This document shows positions 32,134 through 42,122 of a stretch of 64,000 nt of DNA, one piece after another. The stretch's first letter is position 1, and each line of letters begins with the position of its first letter. A model generated the notes under the pieces. It was not told the DNA's origin, did not search any database, and saw nothing but the letters and a program-made list of their open reading frames with translations. The stretch comes from Aspidiotus rigidus (taxonomy: Eukaryota > Arthropoda > Insecta > Hemiptera > Diaspididae). The translations under genes were made by a program, and so were the position numbers. Location of the stretch: assembly GCA_035079385.1 (NCBI GenBank), contig JAVHKY010000004.1:20945001-21009000 (forward strand). Reading direction: 5' to 3'.

Positions 32134-34410
32134 ATGAGCGGAGAAATGGAACAGCTGTGCCAACGTATGGGCGATTTGAACCAGGATCCGTTCCTACAGG
32201 ACAGTAACGATAAAACGTTATTACCTTCAATTTATCGATTTAAAATTCTCGGCGAGAAAGGAACCAGCCTCCGTAAGAGAGCAAACGAACCGCAAGATTT
32301 CTACGCAATACAAGATCAATATCTACAAAACGGGCGGCTGTTCGAGGATCCCGAATTCGACGCGGCTGATTCGTCCTTATTTTTCAGTAAGACTTCGACA
32401 AGAAGCTTTAGATGGCTTAGACCGCACGAAATTAGCGACAACCCCGAATTCATCGTCGAAGGAGCTTCTCGTTTTGACATAATGCAAGGTGAATTAGGTG
32501 ACTGTTGGCTTCTGGCCGCTGTCGCAAATCTAACGCTTAATGAAAGGCTGTTCGCTCAAGTCGTTCCTACTGACCAAGGGTTCAAAGATAAATACTGCGG
32601 CGTATTTCACTTCAGATTTTGGCAGTATGGACGTTGGATAGATGTTGTCATCGACGACAGATTACCAACCGTCGGAGGGCAGCTAGTCTACATGCACTCC
32701 TCTCAATCCAACGAATTCTGGAGCGCGCTATTAGAAAAGGCTTTCGCCAAATTGCACGGTTCGTACGAAGCTTTAAAAGGTGGCGGTACTTCCGAAGCCA
32801 TGGAAGACTTCACCGGCGGTGTAGCCGTCATGTTCGAGCTTCAAGAACCAGCAGCAGATATGTTTCAAACCATGGAGAAATGTTTCGCTCGACAATCTCT
32901 AATGGCCTGCGCCATAGAGGCCGATCCGAACAGTTTTGAAGCCGAGACACCAGACGGCTTGGTTAAAGGGCACGCGTACAGTATAACCAGCGTCAAGTAC
33001 TTGGATATAGCGACCCCCGGCAAAAGAGGTAAGATACCCTTAATTCGACTTCGTAATCCATGGGGTAAAACCGAGTGGAAAGGAGCCTGGAGCGATAAAT
33101 CCGCTGAATGGAGATTCATATCTGACGAGGACAAACGAAAACTAGGCCTGACCTTCGATCACGACGGAGAATTTTGGCTGTCGTACCAAGATTTTTCGAA
33201 ACGATTCGATCGGCTAGAGGTGTGTCTTATCGATCCTAACTCGCTGCCGAAAGAGTTACAAGATACAGATAAGCACTGGGAAATGAGCTTATTCGAAGGC
33301 GAATGGGTGCGCGGAGTAACGGCCGGAGGGTGTAGAAATTATTTGGATACGTTTCACTACAATCCGCAGTATCGAATTACGTTAGAGGACTCCGACGATG
33401 ACAACAATAACTTATGCACCATTTTTGTCGCTTTAATGCAAAAGAATCGACGAGCTTTACGTAAAATTGGAGGCGATTGTTTGACTATTGGTTACGTTAT
33501 CTATAAATTGGAGAACCCGGACTCCCTTCCCAAACCGCTAAATTCAGATTACTTCCGTACCACTCAATCGTATAAGCGTTGTAACGCTTTTGTCAATTTA
33601 CGAGAGGTTACTTGTCGTTTTCAAGTACCACCCGGCGTCTACTGCATCATTCCGTCCACGTTCGAACCGAATCAACAAGGTGAATTTCTGTTGAGAGTTT
33701 TCTCGGAAAAGAAGAATAACCTACAAGAGAACGACGAAGAACTGGAAATGGGCGAGGTGGATGACAACGTGAAAGAGAAACTGAAACAGAGCGACGCAGA
33801 GGAGGAAAAACGCAGCGAACGCATTCGCGAGTTCTTTAAAAAGATCGCCGGAGAGGACCTAGAAGTGGACTGGATGGAATTGAAAGAAATTTTAGATTAC
33901 GCTATGAAAAATGAGTTACCGCGAACCGATGATAGTCAATTATCAACGCTATTGTCGTGCATCTGTGGCACCATGTGTCGACAAACTCCGCTGGCGACGG
34001 TATTCGATGCGCAACGAGGATTCTCGAAAGACGTATGTCGTAGTATGGTCGCCATGATGGACGTCGATCGATCCGGGAAACTAGGTTTCGAAGAATTCAA
34101 GAAGTTGTGGCTTGACATCCAAACCTGGTATCGAGTGTTCAAACTGCACGAGAAAGGCAGTTCTGGCTTCTTGAGTCCGTTCGAGCTTCGAGAGGCCCTC
34201 CACTCGGCCGGTTACCATTTAAATGCTCACATTTTGAACGTACTAAGTCACCGTTACGCCGGCAAGGATGGATGCATTTCGTTCGACGATTTCATGATGT
34301 GCGCCGTGCGACTGAAGTCGATGATCGAGATATTCCAAGAACGCTCCGAGCATAAAGACACAGCTAGCTTCCACCTGGATGAATGGATCGAGACGACTTT
34401 GTATTCTTGA
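32134..34410 (+). CDS. Calpain (calcium-dependent cysteine protease), classical penta-EF-hand type, intronless
   Basis: The single open frame encodes 758 residues, normal for an insect classical calpain. The catalytic core is intact: Cys124 in QGELGDCWLLAA, His280 in GLVKGHAYSIT, and Asn308 in LRNPWGKTEW. Residues about 70-370 form the protease core (PC1/PC2), and about 380-525 the C2-like beta-sandwich domain (HWEMSLFEGEWVRGVTAGGC onward). An acidic linker covers about 530-560, and the penta-EF-hand domain about 562-758, including the canonical loop DVDRSGKLGFEE (643-654). Calpains cleave substrates at limited sites in the cytosol when calcium rises. The ATG is preceded by GGCAAA, a good insect initiation context, and by an in-frame stop-rich leader. 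Absence of introns across 2.3 kb is unusual, since insect calpain genes are usually split; a retroposed origin is possible, but no target-site duplication was found. The gene is GC-richer than its surroundings. Confidence 0.95.
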   Translation: MSGEMEQLCQRMGDLNQDPFLQDSNDKTLLPSIYRFKILGEKGTSLRKRANEPQDFYAIQDQYLQNGRLFEDPEFDAADSSLFFSKTSTRSFRWLRPHEISDNPEFIVEGASRFDIMQGELGDCWLLAAVANLTLNERLFAQVVPTDQGFKDKYCGVFHFRFWQYGRWIDVVIDDRLPTVGGQLVYMHSSQSNEFWSALLEKAFAKLHGSYEALKGGGTSEAMEDFTGGVAVMFELQEPAADMFQTMEKCFARQSLMACAIEADPNSFEAETPDGLVKGHAYSITSVKYLDIATPGKRGKIPLIRLRNPWGKTEWKGAWSDKSAEWRFISDEDKRKLGLTFDHDGEFWLSYQDFSKRFDRLEVCLIDPNSLPKELQDTDKHWEMSLFEGEWVRGVTAGGCRNYLDTFHYNPQYRITLEDSDDDNNNLCTIFVALMQKNRRALRKIGGDCLTIGYVIYKLENPDSLPKPLNSDYFRTTQSYKRCNAFVNLREVTCRFQVPPGVYCIIPSTFEPNQQGEFLLRVFSEKKNNLQENDEELEMGEVDDNVKEKLKQSDAEEEKRSERIREFFKKIAGEDLEVDWMELKEILDYAMKNELPRTDDSQLSTLLSCICGTMCRQTPLATVFDAQRGFSKDVCRSMVAMMDVDRSGKLGFEEFKKLWLDIQTWYRVFKLHEKGSSGFLSPFELREALHSAGYHLNAHILNVLSHRYAGKDGCISFDDFMMCAVRLKSMIEIFQERSEHKDTASFHLDEWIETTLYS

Positions 34411-35083
34411 GCTTATTTATTGTTTTATTTCGACGCGAGAATATTCCTTCTTCTCTACCATTTTTTTTTTTGCTACCTTTTTATCGTATTAAAATCTTTT
34501 TTTACTTCTATCAATTCGAGTAGTGTTACTTTCTGCCAAAAAAAATGAAAGAGGCCGATAGCCCCATTAAATCTAAACTGAAAAAATATTTAAAATCACA
34601 AATGAAATAAGTTAGAAAAAATTAATAGATCAATCCTTTGAAATGATGATCAAATTCGATTTTAGTTGATGCATTTCTCATCATTTTTCCAAGTCGACGA
34701 TCCATCAAGATATTCCAAGAACGCTCCGAGCAGAAAGACACAGCTAGCTTCCACCTGGATGAATGGATCAAAAAGACTGTGTATTCTTGAGCTTATTAAT
34801 TGTTTTATTTCGACAGGAGAATATCCCTTCTTCTCTACCATTTTTTTTTTTGCTACCTTTTTACCGTATTAAATTTTTTTACTTCTATCAACTCGATTGT
34901 TATTTTCTGCAAAAAAAAAAAAAAAAAAAGAGGCCGACAGCGCTATTAAATCTAAACTGAAGAAATATTTAAAGTTATAACTTAAATGAAATAAGTCACA
35001 AAAAAGTAAAAAATTATTGGATCAATTCTTCGAAATGATGATCGAAATTCGATATTAGCTTAATGCATTTCGCATTATTTTCC
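34315..35083 (+). repeat. Tandem duplication of the calpain 3' end and 3' UTR
   Basis: Unit 1 (34315-34690) starts in the calpain coding region and runs through the stop and UTR. Unit 2 (34691-35083) repeats it. The second unit still reads in the calpain frame: KIFQERSEQKDTASFHLDEW then IKKTVYS and a TGA ending at 34790. It differs from the gene at only a few residues. Both units begin with AAGTCGA.GATC, and AAGT also follows the end of unit 2, pointing to duplication at a microhomology. The UTR copies share GAGCTTATT.ATTG, TTCTCTACCA and TTAAATCTAAACTGAA.AAAT. Confidence 0.9.
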
Positions 35084-36850
35084 CAAGTACAATGACCCTA
35101 CTGAATTTTATTTTATTTTTTACTTTTTACTCATTTCAATTTTAAATCTTCGTAGCGTCACTTCTTTTTTTTTTTTTTTTGCAGCAATGCTACTGAATTA
35201 TATTATTTCCATTTTATTGCAGGTTATCAATCCTTATTTCACTTATTTTTCCACATAATCATCTAATGCTTCCCTCCTCCCCCTCAAATTGAATTAATTA
35301 CTACCTACCTTCATCGTTGAGATAGAATAAATTATATTGACGCGTGTAGACGTCTGGGCTCTACGTCAATTATTTCAAAAATCTCTGCCCAATCTTCGCG
35401 ATACAATGATTCATAAAAATAAGTACCGTTAATTGCACGTGTTTTTCCTCCGGTGGGTCTTAGCCATTTAGGGAGCAAGTAGTGCTCATCAATAATTCCC
35501 CGGTCTACGTATCTACTTTAATTCTGTATTTCAACAGTTGAGAATAGGAAATTTTTTTCGTCAATTGCGTTGTGGTAACCAGAATAACCCCGCAAAACTG
35601 TAAGACAAAAAAAAAAAAAAAACATGTCTGGAATCCCGTATTAAAAACACACTAACACATTGATCTTGTGGGCACAGCACCAAAACACGAGCAGGCTAGT
35701 TTCTTAGAAAGTATACGTTTTGCAAGTCTTCTCACTATCATTATCATCAATACGATTGTCACCTAAAAATAAATGATGACCTGCCATGAAAAAAAGTTCA
35801 GTGCGCAAAAAAAAAAATCGATTTTCGTCTCGTGATCTACTTTATATTATGATAATCGATACAAGATCTGGCAATCGATTTTTCTACCCACGCCAGAGGT
35901 CACGGTTAGACAGACATTATTGGCACAGCGAAAGAAGGGGGCCACTCGAAGACGGAAGAAGACAATTCGTTTCCGAATAAAATCTTAATTTTCGAACGAA
36001 TACAAATTGAACGGAATTGAACTCCGCTATTTTTGGTAAGGAATGCCACCAGAGTGTTCGATGGTTATTAGGGGAGAGAGGAATTGCGTTGTATCTTCGA
36101 ATGATATTAATTTTCTAGGTCGTATACGGAACGTGACACACTGGCTCCACTCCACTGTACAGACAAGATACGCGTGTAATACGAAGATGGGTTTGTATAT
36201 CTGTACAGACACAAAATTCGAACTCTTCGTCATTCTTCGCTTAATAATATGCATCAATTTACGAAATTAAATAGCCTATGGCAATCAACGTTTCAAGGCA
36301 AAAGTCTCAAGAACTCGAGGTGCGGGCTTGCTTCGCTCGCTTCACGTTGAGACGATTATTCGTTAACTATGTTATTCCAGGAGTGAGAGTGGCTGAGAAT
36401 ATTTGGAAGGTCGCTTTGAGCGTAAATTGTAAGTTGATTTTATCTAAAATATTCTTTTACATAGATTTGCGAAGTACCATTCCAGAAGCGCGAGGAGCCT
36501 GTTTCATCATATGAGAATATGGAAGGTTGTCTAAAATGAGTTTTTTTTCCTTTCTTCTTTTTAGATAGAACGTGTTTTCATTTTCTTTTCAAACTGGTCT
36601 TTCTTACCCTCTTTGCACAGCGGCGAGCCAGAGATTTTCTCCCGTAGGTCAGAATCCATTCAGTTCCATGTATACTTATAGTTTCTAGATATAACTGGAG
36701 GTACATGAAAGAAAGAGCTTAAAGTCCAGTGTTATCGAACCTGGGTTAATAATTTAGAACCAATCCCAAACCTACGATTTAGAAGGGTTCCAACAGAGAA
36801 CCTGTTTCACGGATAGGTTTTTAGCGAAAATTGCCATCCACAAACCTCAT
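35084..36850. other. Gene-free stretch after the calpain gene
   Basis: AT-rich, with homopolymer runs (poly(T) near 35166, poly(A) near 35608). No conserved ORF was recognised. Confidence 0.4.
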
Positions 36851-36859
36851 TTAGGAAAT

Positions 36860-39425
36860 TATAAAAATACTCGGATCTAAAACATCTACAGAGGTCGGAC
36901 TAGGAAAAATTTCCTCCGAGCCATATGAGAAGGGGGATTTAGAAGATTTCTACGCTTGAAACCCCTACAGGGGTGGTCCTTGATCAAATTTCATACTTTG
37001 TACCTTTATAGAGGGAGCAATTTCGAGCTCTGAACCCATATGAAGGAGGCATTTGTGAAAAATGTAAACCTCAGGGACTGAAAGGAATTTCAAGCTCTGA
37101 ACCCACATAGAGGTGGACTTGGGAAAATGTTGCCTTCTGAGTTATTTAAGAAGAGGGAGACATGAACAAATTTGACTCCCGAACACCTATAAAGATGAGA
37201 ATGGAACAATTTCAACCTCAGAAGATATTCACCTCTGGGTTGACAGAATTTCAAGTTCTGAAGCCCTGCAGAGGGTGGAATTCAGAAAATTACTGCTTCC
37301 TAACGATGTTGAACGAGGAGCGCAGCGAACCTGATTTGGTTTTGGTATTGAGAATTCAAATCGAAATCTTGAAGATTCTTAAGTTTTCTCTCAGTTCCTT
37401 GTATCTCGGTGTTTTTCTTAGTCCCTTTCCTTCCTATCATATATTATGGCTTGAAAGTCAAAATTTCCTTTAGTCCTTACCTCCTATCGTATACTATAGC
37501 TCGAAAATCGAAATTCTTCCAAGTTTTTGGTTGGACGGCGTACGGCACACGTCAAATTTTTCGGAAAAACCCCAGTAGAACAGATAATCTCTCAACCCTG
37601 ATAGAGGTAAGACTCAAAAAAATCCGACCTATGAATAATATGTGTACCACAAGAGGGTGAGGGGGGAACTTGGAATTCCAGTGAAAATTGGAAAAATGTC
37701 TACCTTTGGGCCATTTCATATGAGGAGAGTTTCTGGAAAAATTTCGAATTCTGAACGCTTTTAGAGGTATAAAATGTAAAAAATGTTCTATGGAAAGGAG
37801 GAGTTGGAGGAATTTCAAGTTTTGAACTTTTTTAGACGTGAACTTGGATGGAGTTTCGACCTCTTAATCACGTATAAAAGGAGGGAAATTTGAGCGAATT
37901 TCGAATCCTGAACCAATTTCGGAAGCGGATGGAAAAATTTCAAATTTTGATATTTCTACCTCTCATTCAAATATGTGAGGAGGGAGATCTGGAAAAATGT
38001 AGGTGAGTTTGGAACAATTATAAGCATTGAACCACTATAGAGGTGGGAGTTGGAACAATGTCCTCCTCGAGTCAGACACTCGTATGTGAGGAGGTTCCTT
38101 GTAAGAATTTCGAACTCAGAACCTCCATATAGGTAGGGCTTCTAAACAATATCCATCCCGTGCCTTAGACTTGAGGGAATTTCAAATTTTGACCTATGTA
38201 GAAAAGAATTTGGAAAAATCTCGACTTCTAGGTTATGTATGAGGAACAGAACTTGAGCGAACTTCTAGTCTTGAACCCTTATACAGATGAAAATGAGCTT
38301 TTAACCCACTTTGAGATAGGATTTGATAAAATTTCCACCTCCAAGTTTTACATAAATATGAGGAAAAAAAACTCGAAAGAATTCCGAGTTCCGAATCCTC
38401 ATCGAGGGGGGGGGGACTTTGAAAAATACATCTAGACTTTGTGTGAGGGAGGAAGTTTGAAGGATACCAAGCTCAGAATTCCTAGAAATGTGAAATGTAG
38501 AATAATTCCGAGTTCTAAAGCCTGTGTGAGATAGGGCTTGAGAAAATTTCGATCTCCAAGTTTTGCATATATTATGAGGAGGGTGTCTTGAAAAGAATTT
38601 CGAGTTCTGAATCCCGGTCGAGACGAAGGAACTTGGAGGGATTCCAAGCTCAGAATTTCTAGAAATAGTATACAAATTTAGAAAAATTTCGAACTCTAAA
38701 TTCTCATTGAGGCGGAACTTGGAAAAATTTTTGCTTCTGAGTCGAATATATTGGGGGGGGGGGAGACTTAGAAGAGTTTCAACGTCTAAACTTCTACGAA
38801 GGTGGAAAAACGCTCACCACGAAGACATACTATGAGAAAAGGTAGTGGAAAATATTTCGAGTTCTTAATTCTTTTAGATATGGACTTAAGAAAAATTTCA
38901 ATCTCGGTGTCATGTTTTAGGAGAAAAATTTGAATCTTGAACCCTGTTAGAGTTGCAAATGGAAAAATATCGATCTTTGATCTCGATAAAATTTCAACCT
39001 CTGACTTATAAAGACGTATGAGGAACGGAACAGAATGTTGAGCCCCGAGTTCCCACAGACATGGCCCTTGGAAAAATGTTCACCATCGGGCTATTTATGT
39101 AAGACCTTCATTGAGGTGGACTTAAGAAATTTAGACCTCTGAATTACGTATGAGAAGGATATTTAAACAAATTTTGGGTTTCACTCCTACTTTGAGGGGA
39201 ATGGGAAAAATTCCGACCTTTAAAGCCTTACCGGGATGAGACTGAAAAAATTTCAACCTCCAATTGTTACATTTATGGGAAGACACTTGAAAGAATTTCG
39301 ATCTCGGAGTCCCGGTACAAGTGGACTTGGAAAAATATCTACGTCCGTAACTACCTACAAAATGAGTTTCGACCTCTGAACATAGGTGGAACTGGAAGGA
39401 ATTTCGATGAGGGGAGGGAGGAAGT
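36860..39425. repeat. Degenerate satellite-like tract of ~45-55-nt units
   Basis: About 2.5 kb is built from loosely repeated phrases: GGACTTGGAAAAATTTCGAC, then CTCTGAACC or CTGAGTCATAT, then TATAGAGGTGGA or TATGAGGAGGGA. Dozens of units are visible, each strongly diverged. ORFs within it are by-products. The same consensus, in reverse complement, makes up the compact array at 41867-42122 and scattered units at 58-60 kb. A solitary AACGAGG.CGCAG.GAACCTG transposon end lies inside at about 37297-37370. Confidence 0.8.
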
Positions 39426-41030
39426 TAGATTTTCAGTTTTTTAATAAATCTTCACTCATTCATATGGAAAAAAATTACTGCTTTTTTCATTTAACATAGT
39501 TCATGGGTTTCAATTCAAAACAGACACTCTTGACACCAAGATGTATATCTAAATATCAAGTCTTTGATGAAATCGTCTTAAAATCTCGAAATTATTCCAA
39601 AGTATTAAGGAAATGGTTCTATCTTCATTATCTCTTTCTGAAATCAATCTGAACCAGTACCTACAATATCAAAAATTTGTGGTCTGTTCTATCGTGGTAT
39701 AATTTTTAGGGCTTCTTCCCATTTACCACAGTCACCACCCGCTACGGAGTGTTTAGCGAGTAGCGACTACCTCATAAAGCTCCAAAGACGTAAGAGCAAC
39801 AACTGTTCTTGCGGCTCTGGAATTGAAAGACTGGAAAATGTCATGCTAGGCTATTTTTACCCATGGCCAGCGCTAAACCAGTCGTGTACACAGCGAAAGC
39901 TCCAGAATCTGAAGTGCAAAACGGAAGTCTAGCTGAATCAATCTACCATCACCGCGAAAGAGGACGACTACCAAGACCAAATCACGGAAGAAGACCTAAG
40001 ATTACAAGTACCTCCCACAGTTTAAAATGTTTAGTTTCAAAATTTGGCTCGCACAGAACTGAGTACTGCAACTGTTATCTCAGAATATGCTAGCCACCAG
40101 ACCAAGTTCCGACTGGGGAACCAAAAAAATGTTCGACATGATTTTTCAATCGAACATCTGTACTGCCCTGAAAGAAAAAAATGATGTTCGACGAGACTAT
40201 GACGTTGTCGAGCGAATGGAATGGAAGGATATTCGTGCAGAGATACTATCGTTATTATTACGACCTACAGCTGCACAAGATCATACGCTCGGCGTGAATG
40301 AAACGAGTCACGAAGAACATCGGTGTGTATTTTACGAGTGCTATTGAAACCATCCTGATCATATTACCGTGGTATTACCTACTCGTACGTACGAACGGGT
40401 GAGAAGGAAGAGAGAGAGAGAGGGTTGACAAAACACAGAGAACTGGTTAGTGCGGTGCAATGAATTGTACACGTATTTTCGTTGACATGTTCGAGGGCGT
40501 GAGAGTAAAATACGGAAGCCACCGGAGCTCCAAAGCCACACAATAATATATGAGTATCTACAGCGTTTGTAACGAAAAGCTAATACGTCACAGGTAGGTT
40601 CTGAATAGAACGAAAAAATCGAGTTTTTCCTCTCCAACAAGAATAGAAATGAGATTAGAGAGATTTTTCATATAAAATACGAACCCAAACTGTCAAGTGG
40701 CGAGGGTCAGTGAACGGTAATACTTTTTGAGGTCTTATGCAGTTTGTCAGTGGTGGATTTATGACAAGGTGCACGACGGAACCGTTCAATTTTCAAAATT
40801 GGTAAGCAGTCGATGAGGTTTGCCTGTCCTGCCTCTTCTTGGCTGAATTTAGTGGATGTTTTCCGAGCCATTGGTTTCAATCAACAACAATTTTTTGTGG
40901 TTTGAAAGTGTTGCCAATACGATTTGTTTTGTAATGCTCTTGTTAGTTCGAGGCACATAGAAAACTTGAACAACTTAATTTTATTCATAATAAGTAATCC
41001 GGCGATATTTTACACATCGCTTACTTAAAA
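39426..41030. other. Gene-free stretch
   Basis: Short ORFs of 76-93 codons occur on both strands near 39.9-40.6 kb but have no recognisable domain or splice context. Confidence 0.4.
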
Positions 41031-41037
41031 TTTCAAC

Positions 41038-41190
41038 TTAATAGTAGCAGGTAAAATTCTTGTCGCTGTATTTCACCTCGACGCAACTGTTTACTTGCAC
41101 CATCAGTCTTTTGCCTTGTTCATGAACGGCAAGAGGTTGTAGTACCGGCTGATTGAAAGGGTTTCTCAGTGCCAGAAAATACTTGGAGTA
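41038..41190 (-). CDS. Probable terminal exon of an unidentified gene
   Basis: On the minus strand a strong acceptor (polypyrimidine then TTTTTCAG) precedes a 50-codon frame in phase 0. It begins YSKYFLALRNPFNQPVLQPL, ends KYSDKNFTCYY, and terminates at TAA. Composition and the splice site look genuine. The pattern NP..QP.LQPLAV....K.L.V.VN.C faintly resembles the C-terminal ectodomain of Na+/K+-ATPase beta subunits, but this is not strong enough to name it. Upstream exons would lie at higher coordinates and were not found. Confidence 0.45.
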   Translation of the reverse strand, partial: YSKYFLALRNPFNQPVLQPLAVHEQGKRLMVQVNSCVEVKYSDKNFTCYY

Positions 41191-41866
41191 CTGAAAAAGA
41201 AATTCATAAAAAAATGAATAATTATTCGTAAACCGAACAAACCTGTATTTCAAAAAAGCCAAAAACGCATTCAATTAAGTTCAGCGCTTATTACTCAAGC
41301 TCTAATAAGGCTGCAGAGATCTCGCTAAATCGAGCTGTTCAATCTATGTAAAGTTCTCCGCAGACAGTTGCCTTGAACTCTCAAACATTATTTATCAACC
41401 TACATTCATAAACTTGAACGCTCCTCATTTGGACTCTAATCAAGGTACAGATATACTGGATCGAGCGCTTTACTGCGGCTCTTTGATCGTTAAAATCGCT
41501 TCACCCTCTGCAATAGTCTCTGCGGACTGTCGACTCAAAGTTACAAATTTACATTTCATACAAATTGACAATATCACGAAATAGGCAGCGACACCTTGGC
41601 CAAATCTGTGAGATTAACAATGTATTTGGGCCGACTTCGTGAATTAGGTAGACCCTGATGACGTCACAAGTCAACAACGTCAATGACTTAGAAGATATCA
41701 GAAATTTTTTCAAGTACTTCAATGATGTCACAGGCTAATGACGTCATTGCTATTATAGATCTATGGGCTAAAATGTATCTAAAATAGTAAAATATATCCC
41801 AGTATGACGTCACAGATGAAGATTCCTGATCTAGTTTGTAACGTAATTGACTGAGGACCCCTCGAG

Positions 41867-42122
41867 AGTCGAAATTTTCCCAAGTCCCCCTTCTATCACA
41901 TATAGCTCGGAGGTAGGAATTTTTCCAAGTCCCCCCCCCCCTATCACATATAGCTCGGAGGTCGGAATTTTTCCAAGTCCCCCTCCTATCATGTATAGCT
42001 AGAGGGTCGAAATTTTTCCAAGCCCCTTCCTATCATGTATGGCTGGAGGGTCGAAATTTTTCCAAGTCCCCCTTATTTCTACCATATATATAGCTCGAAG
42101 GTAGGAATTTTTCTATGTCCCC
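41867..42122. repeat. Compact tandem array of the ~50-nt motif
   Basis: Five adjacent copies read approximately GTCGAAATTTTTCCAAGTCC then CCCTCCTATCATATATAGCT then CGGAG. They are far better conserved than the copies at 36.9-39.4 kb, to which they are the reverse complement. The array is followed at about 42150 by GCTTGCGCTCGCGCTCGCGG, a GC-rich palindromic word also common near other copies. Confidence 0.9.

Noticed and set aside
32619..32939. 106-codon ORF in another frame of the calpain gene
   Set aside because: It is a shadow of the calpain coding sequence, whose frame has intact catalytic and EF-hand motifs.
37162..38675. ORFs of 66-124 codons
   Set aside because: All lie in the degenerate satellite-like tract and repeat its motif in translation.
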